From positions 1 to 64,000 of the forward strand of contig CAIVJW010000293.1 of NCBI GenBank assembly GCA_903906315.1: a DNA stretch of 64,000 nucleotides, read 5' to 3'. Of this stretch, positions 55,315 to 63,510 are shown in pieces. The DNA is from an uncultured delta proteobacterium (GTDB lineage Bacteria > Myxococcota_A > Polyangia > Polyangiales > Polyangiaceae). The position numbers were made by a program, and so were the translations under genes. The notes under the pieces were generated by a model. That model saw only the letters and a list, made by a program, of their open reading frames with translations, searched no databases and had not been told where the DNA came from. The first letter of the stretch is position 1. Each line of letters begins with the position of its first letter.

Positions 55315-56606
55315 GTGCCGACCTCCTGCTCACTCACCCCGCCGAGCTCTTCACGATCCGCGCCGAGCGAGTCTGCCGCGGACTCCGCGAGCGCCGACGC
55401 GTGCGCGACGGCGGCCACCAGCGATTCGAAGGCGCGCCGCGGCGCGTGGCGCAGGCCCGGGCTCTGCGCCTCGGCCTCGCGTCGCGCCTCGCCGAGCCGC
55501 GCGACGAGCGTCGGGACGAGCTCGAGCGCGACGACGAGCACCTCGGCGAAGCGCCTGCCTCGCGTGCCGCGCAGCCGCGCGAGGGCCTCGGCGGGCGGGA
55601 AGCGCGCCATCACCGCCGCGCCGAGCAGGACGATCGCCGCGGCGCGCGCGAGCATCGTCGTCGCGGCCAGCGCGCCCGCGAAGGACACGGCGTGCCCGGC
55701 CAGGTGCGCGTCGCGCGGCCCGAGCCACAGGCCGAAGAGCGCGAGCACCGCGCCCGTCACGACCCAGCGAGCCGGCCGCCCGAGCGCGCGCGCGACCCCT
55801 CGATCGAGGGCGAACGCGAGCACGACGAGGGCGAGGCCGAGCGGCGCGTGAAGGCCGGCGCGCGTGGTCGAGAGCGCGACGAGGAGGGCGAGGGAGAGGG
55901 CGAGGATGGCCAACCTCCCCCCGCCAGCCCCCCGATCGCCGAGGCGCGAGGCAGACGCTCCCGAGCGCGAGTCCGAGCCCCCTCTCCGTTCAGGGAGAGG
56001 GGGTTGGGGGTGAGGTCCGTCAGGCAGAGGCGCCTCGCGGCGAGCCCCCCCCGCGCGCCTCCCGGCGAGCGCGGCGGTCGCGCCGATCGCGAAGACGAGC
56101 GCCGCGAACGGCGCGACGACGCGCACGCCGCCCGAGGGCGCGAGGCCGATCCACGCCTCGGCGCGCTTCAGGACCTCGCGGTAGAGGTCGATCACCGGCG
56201 CGCCGTAGAGCACGATCTGCGTCAGCACCTTCTGCGAGAGCGCCCAGAGCGTCGCCAGGCCGCCGCCGAAGATCGCGGCGGGCGCGCTCGCGCCGAAGAG
56301 GCACGCGAGCTCCACGAGCACGCTCTCGACGAGGATACCCACCATCGGGCCGACCACGACCGTGGCCGGCGAGCAGAGCTTCACGCCCGCGCACACCGCG
56401 CCCGCCGCCACGAGCACGCCGCGCCGCGGGTACGTGACGCGCAGGGCGATCAGGAGCGCCGCGCCCGTGGCCGCGAGCATCGTGCCGCCGAAGGGCACCT
56501 TCAGCGCGTGCAGGAACGACCCGACCGTCGCCTCGAGCGCGCCCCACAGCGCGCCGAACGCGGCCGCGTGGCCCCAGAACCGATCGCGCTCGGACGCGTC
56601 GCTCAC
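55311..56606 (-). CDS. Fused ECF-transporter S-like and T-like membrane protein
   Basis: The protein has 431 residues; GTG 56606 overlaps the receptor gene stop. Residues about 1-185 form an S-component-like membrane domain (FGALWGALEATVGSFLHALKVPFGGTMLAATGAALL, GPMVGILVESVLVELACLFG). Residues about 235-431 form an EcfT-like domain with several helices and the coupling helices FPPAEALARLRGTRGRRFAEVLVVALELVPTL. The linker of about 35 residues between them is encoded by a REP-like hairpin. No EcfA ATPase genes are nearby. Substrate specificity cannot be read from the sequence; metal ions, cofactors and vitamins are the usual cargo of the class. Confidence 0.75.
   Translation of the reverse strand: MSDASERDRFWGHAAAFGALWGALEATVGSFLHALKVPFGGTMLAATGAALLIALRVTYPRRGVLVAAGAVCAGVKLCSPATVVVGPMVGILVESVLVELACLFGASAPAAIFGGGLATLWALSQKVLTQIVLYGAPVIDLYREVLKRAEAWIGLAPSGGVRVVAPFAALVFAIGATAALAGRRAGGARREAPLPDGPHPQPPLPERRGGSDSRSGASASRLGDRGAGGGRLAILALSLALLVALSTTRAGLHAPLGLALVVLAFALDRGVARALGRPARWVVTGAVLALFGLWLGPRDAHLAGHAVSFAGALAATTMLARAAAIVLLGAAVMARFPPAEALARLRGTRGRRFAEVLVVALELVPTLVARLGEARREAEAQSPGLRHAPRRAFESLVAAVAHASALAESAADSLGADREELGGVSEQEVGT
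55978..56003. repeat. REP-like palindrome inside the ECF fusion gene
   Basis: A perfect 10-bp inverted repeat CCCCCTCTCC/GGAGAGGGGG with a six-base loop GTTCAG is embedded in frame in the S-T linker, where it encodes the HPQPPLPERRG stretch. Its core resembles the hairpin at 61445-61496 and the CCCTCTCC type of repeated intergenic elements. Confidence 0.85.
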
Positions 56607-58555
56607 GAGCCCGCCTTCGCCGCGAGGCCGACGAAGAGCTGCCGCCCCGGCTCCGGGAACGCGTATTGCCCCTCGACGTTGGCGTCGGCGAGGTTCGTGC
56701 CGCGCACCCACGCAGAGAGGCCCGGCAAGAACGCCCAGTCGACGCGCGCGTCGAACATCCGGTAGCCGCCGAGGTGGCCCCAGCGGCCCGTGTCGGGGTT
56801 CTGGAAGTCCTGCCCCCCGACCGATCGCATCACGCCCGTGGCCGACACGCCCGCGAAGGGCCCGACCGTCAGCGTCACGAGGCCCTTGTCGGAGGGCTTG
56901 TATTGCAGCGGATCCGCGAGGCCGTCGCCCGTGCGGGCCGAGATCACCATCCACCCCGCGCTCACGTCGATCCACGGCGTCGGCGTGAGGCGGAGCTCCG
57001 CCTCGCCGCCGACGAAGCGTGCGCGCGCCGCGTTCTGCAGCTGATCGGTGCCCGGCGCGACGAAGACCGTGGTGATCACGTCGCGCAGCTCCGAGTCGAA
57101 GAAGCCGACCGCGACGCGCAGCCACCTCGCGGGGCGGGCCGCGACGTCGATCGCGAGGTTCACGGCGCGCTCGGGCGAGAGGCCCGGGTTCGGGGCGCGC
57201 GCGCCGAAGACGGTGCTGAAGCGCTCGCGCAAGGTCGGGAAGCGCGTGCGGCTCGCGGCGCTCGCGGTCACGTCGATCCACGCGGCAGGCGTGAACGTGA
57301 TCGCGCTCATGGGGCCGACGCCCGCGGAGGCCTCGGGCGAAGGGCCGGTCTCGGGCGCGCCGGGCAGCTCGCCGGACAGCTCGGCGCCGACCGACGCGCG
57401 GAGCCACCGCGGCAGCACCGTGACCTCGGCCTCCGCCGACGTCGTGAGCAGCGTGGTCGCGGCGTGGAGCCAGGGGTCGACGGTCGAGGCCTGGCTCGCG
57501 TGCAGGTCGCGCCGCACGCCCGACCACGACCGCAGGACGATCTCGCGCGCCGCGCCGAGCGGCGTCGTCCACGAGGTGCGCACGAAGCCGCCGATGGCGC
57601 CGTCGTCGTAGAGGCTGTGGAACGCCTTGCGGAGCCGCTGCGTCGCGTACCGGCCGTCGTCGTAGGCGTCGAGCGCGTTGGCGAAGCGGCTCGCGTAGAT
57701 GGCGGCCTCGGTCGCGACGGGGCCGCGGCGGAAGGCGTGCGATGCGCCGACGGACTGCGTGGTCCAGTCCGTCCAGCGCCAGTTGCGGACGGTGAACGCG
57801 CGCGTGCCGGGCGGGACGCCGTAGCGGCCCTCGAGCTGCGAGGCCGCCACCGAGACGCGGTGCGCGTCGCCCGCGTCCCACGTCCACTTCGTCGTGAGGT
57901 TGCCGGCGAGGCGGTCGGAGTTGTCGCGCGCGCCGCCGTCCTCGTTCGCCGTCGGCGTGAAGCGCGCCGACATCGGCACCTGACGCACGCTCTCGAACGA
58001 CGCCCCGACGAGGCCGCCGACGGGGCCGAAGCGGCTCGCGCCGACGAGGCTCGCGCGCGCCGCGCCACAGACGCCGGCCTCGGTGCGCGCGCGGACGCTC
58101 GGACGCTCGGTCGGCTCGCGGGTCACGATGTCGATCGCGCCGCCGAGGCCGTTCGGCCCGTACAAGAGCGCGCTCGCGCCCTTCACCACGGCGACGCGCT
58201 CGACGAGATCCACCGGCAGCTTGTCGAGGTCGAGCTGCCCGTCGTACGGCACGGCCACGGGCACGCCGTCGACGGATACCGCGATCTGCCGCTGATCGAA
58301 GCCGCGGAGCGAGAGGATGCGCTCGCCGCGTGATCCCGACGCGCCGCTCACCGCGGGCAGCTCCTCCAGCGTCGTGCCGACGCTGGTCGTGCCGAGGCGA
58401 TCGATGCGCGCGGCGTCGATCACGGTGACCGCGGTGCCGCGATCGACGCGGCGCGCGCCCTCGACGACGACCTCGGGGGTCGGCTCGTCCGCGCGCGCGA
58501 CGCCCGGCCCGATCGCGGTGATCGCGCCCGCCGCGAAGAGCACGCGCCCCTTCAC
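56603..58555 (-). CDS. TonB-dependent outer-membrane receptor
   Basis: The protein has 650 residues from GTG 58555, overlapping the lipoprotein stop. A signal peptide (VLFAAGAITAIGPGVARADE) is followed by a TonB-box-like segment PEVVVEGARRV, then the plug domain (about 50-155: TTLEELPAVSGASGSRGERILSLRGFDQRQIAVSVDGVPV, KGASALLYGPNGLGGAIDIVTREP). The remaining 490 residues form the 22-strand barrel, ending in FVGLAAKAGS. It takes up scarce solutes across the outer membrane using TonB energy. Its length is in the range of cobalamin and metal-chelate receptors. The neighbouring lipoprotein may be an outer-surface binding partner. Confidence 0.93.
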   Translation of the reverse strand: MKGRVLFAAGAITAIGPGVARADEPTPEVVVEGARRVDRGTAVTVIDAARIDRLGTTSVGTTLEELPAVSGASGSRGERILSLRGFDQRQIAVSVDGVPVAVPYDGQLDLDKLPVDLVERVAVVKGASALLYGPNGLGGAIDIVTREPTERPSVRARTEAGVCGAARASLVGASRFGPVGGLVGASFESVRQVPMSARFTPTANEDGGARDNSDRLAGNLTTKWTWDAGDAHRVSVAASQLEGRYGVPPGTRAFTVRNWRWTDWTTQSVGASHAFRRGPVATEAAIYASRFANALDAYDDGRYATQRLRKAFHSLYDDGAIGGFVRTSWTTPLGAAREIVLRSWSGVRRDLHASQASTVDPWLHAATTLLTTSAEAEVTVLPRWLRASVGAELSGELPGAPETGPSPEASAGVGPMSAITFTPAAWIDVTASAASRTRFPTLRERFSTVFGARAPNPGLSPERAVNLAIDVAARPARWLRVAVGFFDSELRDVITTVFVAPGTDQLQNAARARFVGGEAELRLTPTPWIDVSAGWMVISARTGDGLADPLQYKPSDKGLVTLTVGPFAGVSATGVMRSVGGQDFQNPDTGRWGHLGGYRMFDARVDWAFLPGLSAWVRGTNLADANVEGQYAFPEPGRQLFVGLAAKAGS

Positions 58556-59118
58556 GGCACGTCGAGCGCGGTCACCTTCGCTACGGCCTTCACCGAGTAG
58601 CAGCCGGGCAGCCCGAGCGCGTCGTCCCACACGAGCGATCGCGTCTCGGGGATCAGGTAGCCCTGCGCGATCTCGGCGTACGTGATGTACGCCGCGCACT
58701 TCGACTTCTGCGACGGGTGGAAGCCGTCGTCGCCCTCGAAGTCGAACTCGAGCCTCGTCTGCCCCGCGGCGAGCCCGCCGGCGGCCCACACGGCCTGGAG
58801 CGGCACGACGAGCGTGCCCTTGTAGTCCTGCGTCGTCAGCTTCGTGAGATCGACCGTCGCCGTGTCGGCGCCGTGGACGACGGTCACGTCGGCGGCGCCG
58901 AGCGCGGTGGATCCGCCGGCCCCGCCCCCGCTGCCCGTCGCGGCCGCCCCGCCCGCGCCGCCCGTGCCGGTCGCGGTGGACGTGGACGTCGACGTCGAGG
59001 TCGACGTGGTGACCGCCGTCTGGGTGGGGTTCCCGGAGCTGACGTCTTGGTCGCTGCAGCCCGCGAGGGCGGTGGCGACGGTGAGGAGGGACGAGCGGAG
59101 AGCGCGGGCGACCGACAT
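58552..59118 (-). CDS. Surface lipoprotein coupled to a TonB-dependent receptor
   Basis: The protein has 188 residues from ATG 59118. The signal ends in a lipobox (TVATALAGC). A 45-residue Thr/Ser and Gly/Ala linker precedes a compact domain containing ADVTVVHGADTATVDLTKL and FDFEGDDGFHPSQKSKC, with one further Cys (LGLPGC) that could form a disulfide. The family is not recognised. The stop overlaps the receptor's start. By analogy with receptor-lipoprotein pairs in other bacteria it may capture the ligand at the cell surface; this is inference. Confidence 0.82.
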   Translation of the reverse strand: MSVARALRSSLLTVATALAGCSDQDVSSGNPTQTAVTTSTSTSTSTSTATGTGGAGGAAATGSGGGAGGSTALGAADVTVVHGADTATVDLTKLTTQDYKGTLVVPLQAVWAAGGLAAGQTRLEFDFEGDDGFHPSQKSKCAAYITYAEIAQGYLIPETRSLVWDDALGLPGCYSVKAVAKVTALDVP

Positions 59119-59169
59119 GCGCGAGCATGTACCATTGGGCCACTACGAGGATCAATGAGTAACAACTGT
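59119..59169 (-). promoter_or_regulatory. AT-richer region, putative promoter/operator of the receptor operon
   Basis: The 51 bases between the regulator stop and the lipoprotein start are clearly richer in A and T than the surroundings. Read on the minus strand they contain TTGATC and, 18 bases later, TACATG, a plausible sigma-70-type pair close to ATG 59118. The regulator gene upstream could act here. Confidence 0.4.
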
Positions 59170-60114
59170 CTACATGGGAGCGTCCTCGAAGTCGTACCGG
59201 ATGCTCCCCGCGCCGGCCGGGTCGTAGCCGGCTAGCGACGCGAGGGCCTCGCGGAACGCGGCGGACTGCGCGACCTCGCACACGGCCACGGCCTCGCGCG
59301 CGCCGAGGTGCTCGGCGTAGAGGACGAGGTCGTACGGCTCCTCGGCGATGGGCAGGAAGCGCAGGCCCACGCGCGCGGCCCAGGCCGACGTCGTGAGCGC
59401 CGCGTCCGCCTCGGCGCGCAGTACGGCGCAGACGCCCTCCCGGTGCGAGTCGACGACGGTCGCGGTCGCGTGGAGCGCGTCGAGCGTCACGCCCGCAGCG
59501 GCGAGCGCCCGTTCGAAGTGTGCGCGCACGCCGGCCGTCGGCGCGCGCGTCGCGAGGCGGCGCCCGGCGAGATCGCGCACGCTCGCCAGCGTGGGGCCCG
59601 CGTGCGCGAGCCCGACCTGGCGGCGGACGAGGTGGACGCGCGCGAGCCGCGCGGCCGCGACGTGCGTCGGCGGCGCCTCGCCGTGGAAGCCCGCGAGCAG
59701 CACCTCGCGGGCCGCGAGCAAGTGGAAGGCGGCGCCTCGGTCGGCCTGGACGAAGCCGACGAGCGGCTTCTTCTCGGTGCGAAGCCGCGTGAGCAAGGCC
59801 TCGATCACGAGATCGCCGTTTGCCGCGAGGAGCGGCGGCGGGGCAGCCGACGCGCCGGCCGCGGGCTGCGCGAGTGGGGCCACCTGCGGCGCCGGCGGCG
59901 TGGGGGGGGCCGCCCCGCCGCGCCCGGCGGACCACGCGAGCACCTCGTCGCGCAGGAAGCGCCACTCCGATCCGACGCGCCGGGCGGGCAGGCCCTGCTC
60001 GAGCAGCCGATAGACCTGCTTCGGGTGCACCCGGAGCAGGCGGGCGACCTCGGCGCTCTTCAGGAGGTCGTCGCCCGCGGGGGCGGCGCTGCGATCGCTA
60101 CGGTGCTCGCTCAC
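59170..60114 (-). CDS. Excisionase-type HTH regulator with periplasmic-binding-like ligand domain
   Basis: The protein has 314 residues from GTG 60114. The N-terminal helix-turn-helix (about 17-60: LLKSAEVARLLRVHPKQVYRLLEQGLPARRVGSEWRFLRDEVLAW) is of the excisionase/MerR-like type. After a Pro/Ala linker, residues about 100-310 resemble the substrate-binding domain found in regulators of molybdate-type uptake (LARVHLVRRQVGLAHAGPTLASVRDLAGRRLATRAPTAGVRAHFE, AEADAALTTSAWAARVGLRFLPI). It should sense a small molecule or oxyanion and control the adjacent transport operon. Confidence 0.82.
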   Translation of the reverse strand: MSEHRSDRSAAPAGDDLLKSAEVARLLRVHPKQVYRLLEQGLPARRVGSEWRFLRDEVLAWSAGRGGAAPPTPPAPQVAPLAQPAAGASAAPPPLLAANGDLVIEALLTRLRTEKKPLVGFVQADRGAAFHLLAAREVLLAGFHGEAPPTHVAAARLARVHLVRRQVGLAHAGPTLASVRDLAGRRLATRAPTAGVRAHFERALAAAGVTLDALHATATVVDSHREGVCAVLRAEADAALTTSAWAARVGLRFLPIAEEPYDLVLYAEHLGAREAVAVCEVAQSAAFREALASLAGYDPAGAGSIRYDFEDAPM

Positions 60115-60192
60115 GCCCCCGTCGTACCACGCCCCGCGCGCGCGACGTCGCCCGCACGCGGCGCGCGCCGGAGCCCGCGCGGCGGTTGTCGG

Positions 60193-61269
60193 TCAGCGGA
60201 AGTGGAGCAGGATGCTGACCACGAGCGCCGTCAGCCCGACCGCGAGCCCGATGCCCGCCACCGCGAGGGCCGCGTTGCCCTGCAGGATCGGCGAGACGCC
60301 CGCGCCCGTCGCCGACGCCGGCAGGCCCGGCAGCGAGCCCCGGCCCGTGCTTGGGCCGCTCGTGGGCATCCGGTCCGTCGCGCGCCGCCCGACCTTGCCG
60401 TAACGCGCCCCGCGCAGCTCCTTGATGGCCGCTTCCATCTGCTGAGCGAGCACGCCGGCCGAGGCCATGCGCTGATCGCGGTCGCGGCGCAGGCACCCGT
60501 CGACGACCGCGGCGACGACCGGCGGCAGGTTCGGGTTGCGCTTCGACACGGGGTCGGCGTCCTGCACGAGGATGCGGACCATGAGCGCGTTGTAGTTCGG
60601 CGCGTCGTGCGGGAGCGTCCCCGTCAGCGCCTCGTACATCACGACGCCGAGCGACCAGACGTCCGCGCGCCCGTCGAGATCGTCGCGCCCCGCGGCTTGC
60701 TCCGGGCTCATGTACGCCGGCGAGCCGACGACGGTGCCCGCGCGCGTGAGGTTGAACGCGCCGCGCCCCTCGCTCTCGAACACCTTGCTGATCCCGAAGT
60801 CGAGGACCTTCGCCACGCGCTCGCCCGAAGCGGCGTGGTGGACGTAGATGTTCGCCGGCTTCAGGTCGCGGTGGACGATGCCGAGCGCGTGCGCGATGTC
60901 GAGCGCTCGCGCGACGCCGACGAACAGCTCGAACAGCGGCTCGGGCTCGATCGTCCCCTCGCGCTTGAGCCAGGTGTCGATGCCCTCGCCCTCGAGCAGC
61001 TCGAACACGAGGAACGGCGAGCCGTCCTCGGCCTGACCGAGGTCGAGGATCTCGACGTTGCTCGGGCTGCGCACGCGGCCGCCGGCCTTCGCCTCGTTGA
61101 AGAAGCGCTGGAGCTTCACCGCGTCGTCGGCGACCTCGGGGCGCAGCACCTTGAGCGCGACGTCGCGGTCGATGAGCTCGTTCTTGGCGTGCCACACCGT
61201 CCCGCTCGCGCCGCTGCCGAGGATGCGGATGAGACGATAGCGGGAGTGGATCAGTTCGCCGGGCTGCAA
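60193..61269 (-). CDS. Eukaryotic-like Ser/Thr protein kinase with C-terminal membrane helix
   Basis: Start set at TTG 61269 (358 residues, LQPGELIHSRYRL as in related kinases); GTG 61362 is an in-frame alternative that adds a very basic stretch and would overrun a promoter-like sequence. Kinase motifs: Gly-loop ILGSGASGTVWHA, VALKVL Lys, HRDLKPANIYV, KVLDFGISK, PAYMSPEQAAG. One membrane helix lies at the C-terminus (ALAVAGIGLAVGLTALVVSILLHF), with only three residues outside. It is a membrane-tethered signalling kinase. It lies between the transport-operon regulator and glnA, all on the minus strand. Confidence 0.9.
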   Translation of the reverse strand: MQPGELIHSRYRLIRILGSGASGTVWHAKNELIDRDVALKVLRPEVADDAVKLQRFFNEAKAGGRVRSPSNVEILDLGQAEDGSPFLVFELLEGEGIDTWLKREGTIEPEPLFELFVGVARALDIAHALGIVHRDLKPANIYVHHAASGERVAKVLDFGISKVFESEGRGAFNLTRAGTVVGSPAYMSPEQAAGRDDLDGRADVWSLGVVMYEALTGTLPHDAPNYNALMVRILVQDADPVSKRNPNLPPVVAAVVDGCLRRDRDQRMASAGVLAQQMEAAIKELRGARYGKVGRRATDRMPTSGPSTGRGSLPGLPASATGAGVSPILQGNAALAVAGIGLAVGLTALVVSILLHFR

Positions 61270-61444
61270 CGCGAGGCCAGCATAGCGGGGAATTCGGCGG
61301 GGACTGAATCCCCTTTGCCGCGTTCCGCGACGGGTCCGTTTTCGCCCCGATCGCCCGCCCACGCCCGGCCCGCGCCGACCCGTCCGGATTGGCGTGCGCC
61401 CCTGCGCCGAGGGCGCACGGATCCCCCCGCCCCGTCCGCTCCCC

Positions 61445-61496
61445 GACGCGCAGAAGGCGCCCCTCTCGCTCGGGAGAGGGACGCCTTCTGCGCGTC
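61445..61496. repeat. Long perfect-stem hairpin downstream of glnA (REP-like)
   Basis: A 15-bp outer stem GACGCGCAGAAGGCG/CGCCTTCTGCGCGTC and a 7-bp inner stem CCCTCTC/GAGAGGG enclose a six-base loop; only one mismatched position separates them. It is 27 bases beyond the glnA stop. No T-run follows, so it is a poor intrinsic terminator. The inner core matches the hairpin at 55978-56003. Confidence 0.85.
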
Positions 61497-61523
61497 ACGA
61501 GGCGGGCGCGGTGCCCGCGCCGC

Positions 61524-62936
61524 TCACACGTCGTAGTAGAGGTAGAACTCGTAGGGCACGGGCCGGAGGCGGATCGCGTCGACCTCCTTCTCGCGCTTGA
61601 TGTCGATCCAGGTCTTGAGGAGATCGCGCGTGAACACGTCGCCCTTCAGCAGGAACTCGTGGTCGCGCTCGAGCGTGTCGAGGGCCTCGTCGAGCGAGCC
61701 GGGCATGTGCGGCACCTCCTTCAGCTCCTCGGGCGACAGCGCGTAGATGTCCTTGTCGAGCGGGTCGCCCGGGTCGATCCGGTTCTGCACGCCGTCGAGG
61801 CCGGCCATCATCATGGCCGCGAACGCGAGGTACGGGTTGCACGACGGGTCGGGGAAGCGCACCTCGATGCGGCGCGCCTTCGGCGAGTTGCCCGCGAGCA
61901 CCGGGATGCGGATCGACGCCGAGCGGTTGCGGCTCGAATACGCGAGGTTGACCGGCGCCTCGTAGCCCGGCACCAGGCGGCGGTAGCTGTTCGTCGTCGG
62001 GTTCGTCAGCGCCGCGATGGCCTTCGCGTGCTTGAGGATGCCGCCGATGTACCAGAGCGCCATGTCCGAGAGCCCCGCGTAGCCGTCGCCGGCGAAGAGC
62101 GGCTTGCCGTCCTTCCAGAGCGACTGGTGCACGTGCATGCCGCTGCCGTTGTCGCCGAAGAGCGGCTTCGGCATGAACGTCGCCGTCTTGCCGTTCTTCT
62201 TGGCGATGTTCTTCACGACGTACTTGAACCAGAGCAGGTTGTCGCCCGTCGTCGTGAGCGTGGAGTAGCGGAAGCCGATCTCGCACTGCCCGGCGGACGC
62301 GACCTCGTGGTGGCCGACCTCGACGTGGATGCCCGAGTCGATGAGCGCGGTCATCATCTCGCCGCGGATGTCGCCGAGAGCGTCCGTCGGGGCCACGGGG
62401 AAGTAGCCCTCCTTGTGGCGGACCTTGTGCGCGAGGTTCGGGCCGGCCTTGCCCGTGTTCCAGGCGGCCTCGTCGGAGTCGAGCTCGTAGAACGCGCCGC
62501 GCGGGTTGTTCTCGTAGCGGACGGAGTCGAAGAGGAAGAACTCGGCCTCCGGGCCCATGAAGACCGTGTCGGCGATGCCCGTCGACTTGAGGTGGTTCTC
62601 GGCCTTCTGCGCGATGTAGCGCGGGTCGCGGCCGTAGGGCTGCCCGGTCACCGGGTCGCTGATCTTGCAGACCATGCTCAGCGTCTTCTGCGCGTGGAAC
62701 GGGTCGAGCCGCGCCGACGACGGGTCCGGCGTGAGCTGCATGTCCGACGCATTGATCGGCTGCCAGCCGCGGACGCTCGAGCCGTCGAACCCGAGGCCCT
62801 CCTCGAAGAGCGTGTCGTCGAGCCGGCTCACCGGGATCGTCGTGTGCTGCCAGATGCCCGGCAGGTCGACGAACTTGAGGTCGACGAACTTGCACCCGTT
62901 GTCGCTCGCGAACGCGATGACGTCTTTCGGCTTCAT
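61524..62936 (-). CDS. glnA: Glutamine synthetase type I
   Basis: Start taken as ATG 62936 because GGAAGGGAAG lies seven bases upstream; ATG 62951 is in frame. 470 residues, the usual GSI-beta length. Motifs: [10 protein letters not shown] (latch and substrate), [62 protein letters not shown]. The adenylylation Tyr is at about 398 in [11 protein letters not shown], so activity can be controlled by covalent modification. The enzyme makes glutamine from glutamate and ammonia with ATP. glnB is 50 bases upstream on the same strand, likely one operon. Confidence 0.98.
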   Translation of the reverse strand: MKPKDVIAFASDNGCKFVDLKFVDLPGIWQHTTIPVSRLDDTLFEEGLGFDGSSVRGWQPINASDMQLTPDPSSARLDPFHAQKTLSMVCKISDPVTGQPYGRDPRYIAQKAENHLKSTGIADTVFMGPEAEFFLFDSVRYENNPRGAFYELDSDEAAWNTGKAGPNLAHKVRHKEGYFPVAPTDALGDIRGEMMTALIDSGIHVEVGHHEVASAGQCEIGFRYSTLTTTGDNLLWFKYVVKNIAKKNGKTATFMPKPLFGDNGSGMHVHQSLWKDGKPLFAGDGYAGLSDMALWYIGGILKHAKAIAALTNPTTNSYRRLVPGYEAPVNLAYSSRNRSASIRIPVLAGNSPKARRIEVRFPDPSCNPYLAFAAMMMAGLDGVQNRIDPGDPLDKDIYALSPEELKEVPHMPGSLDEALDTLERDHEFLLKGDVFTRDLLKTWIDIKREKEVDAIRLRPVPYEFYLYYDV

Positions 62937-62986
62937 GGTCTTCCCTTCCAATGGTCCTGGCGAGGGCGAGCCCTCGCACGAGCGTT

Positions 62987-63361
<375 letters not shown>

Positions 63362-63510
63362 CTACGCCCTCCCTCGTTTCGGGAACGTTTCGACGAGGCG
63401 TCGCGTCGAGGAAAACCGCCGCCTCGCCGCGCGGATGCGTTGTCGAAGCGCGCCGGGTCGCCTACGCTGGCGCGCCGGTCCCCCGCTCGCCGAAACGCCC
63501 CGCGCCGACG

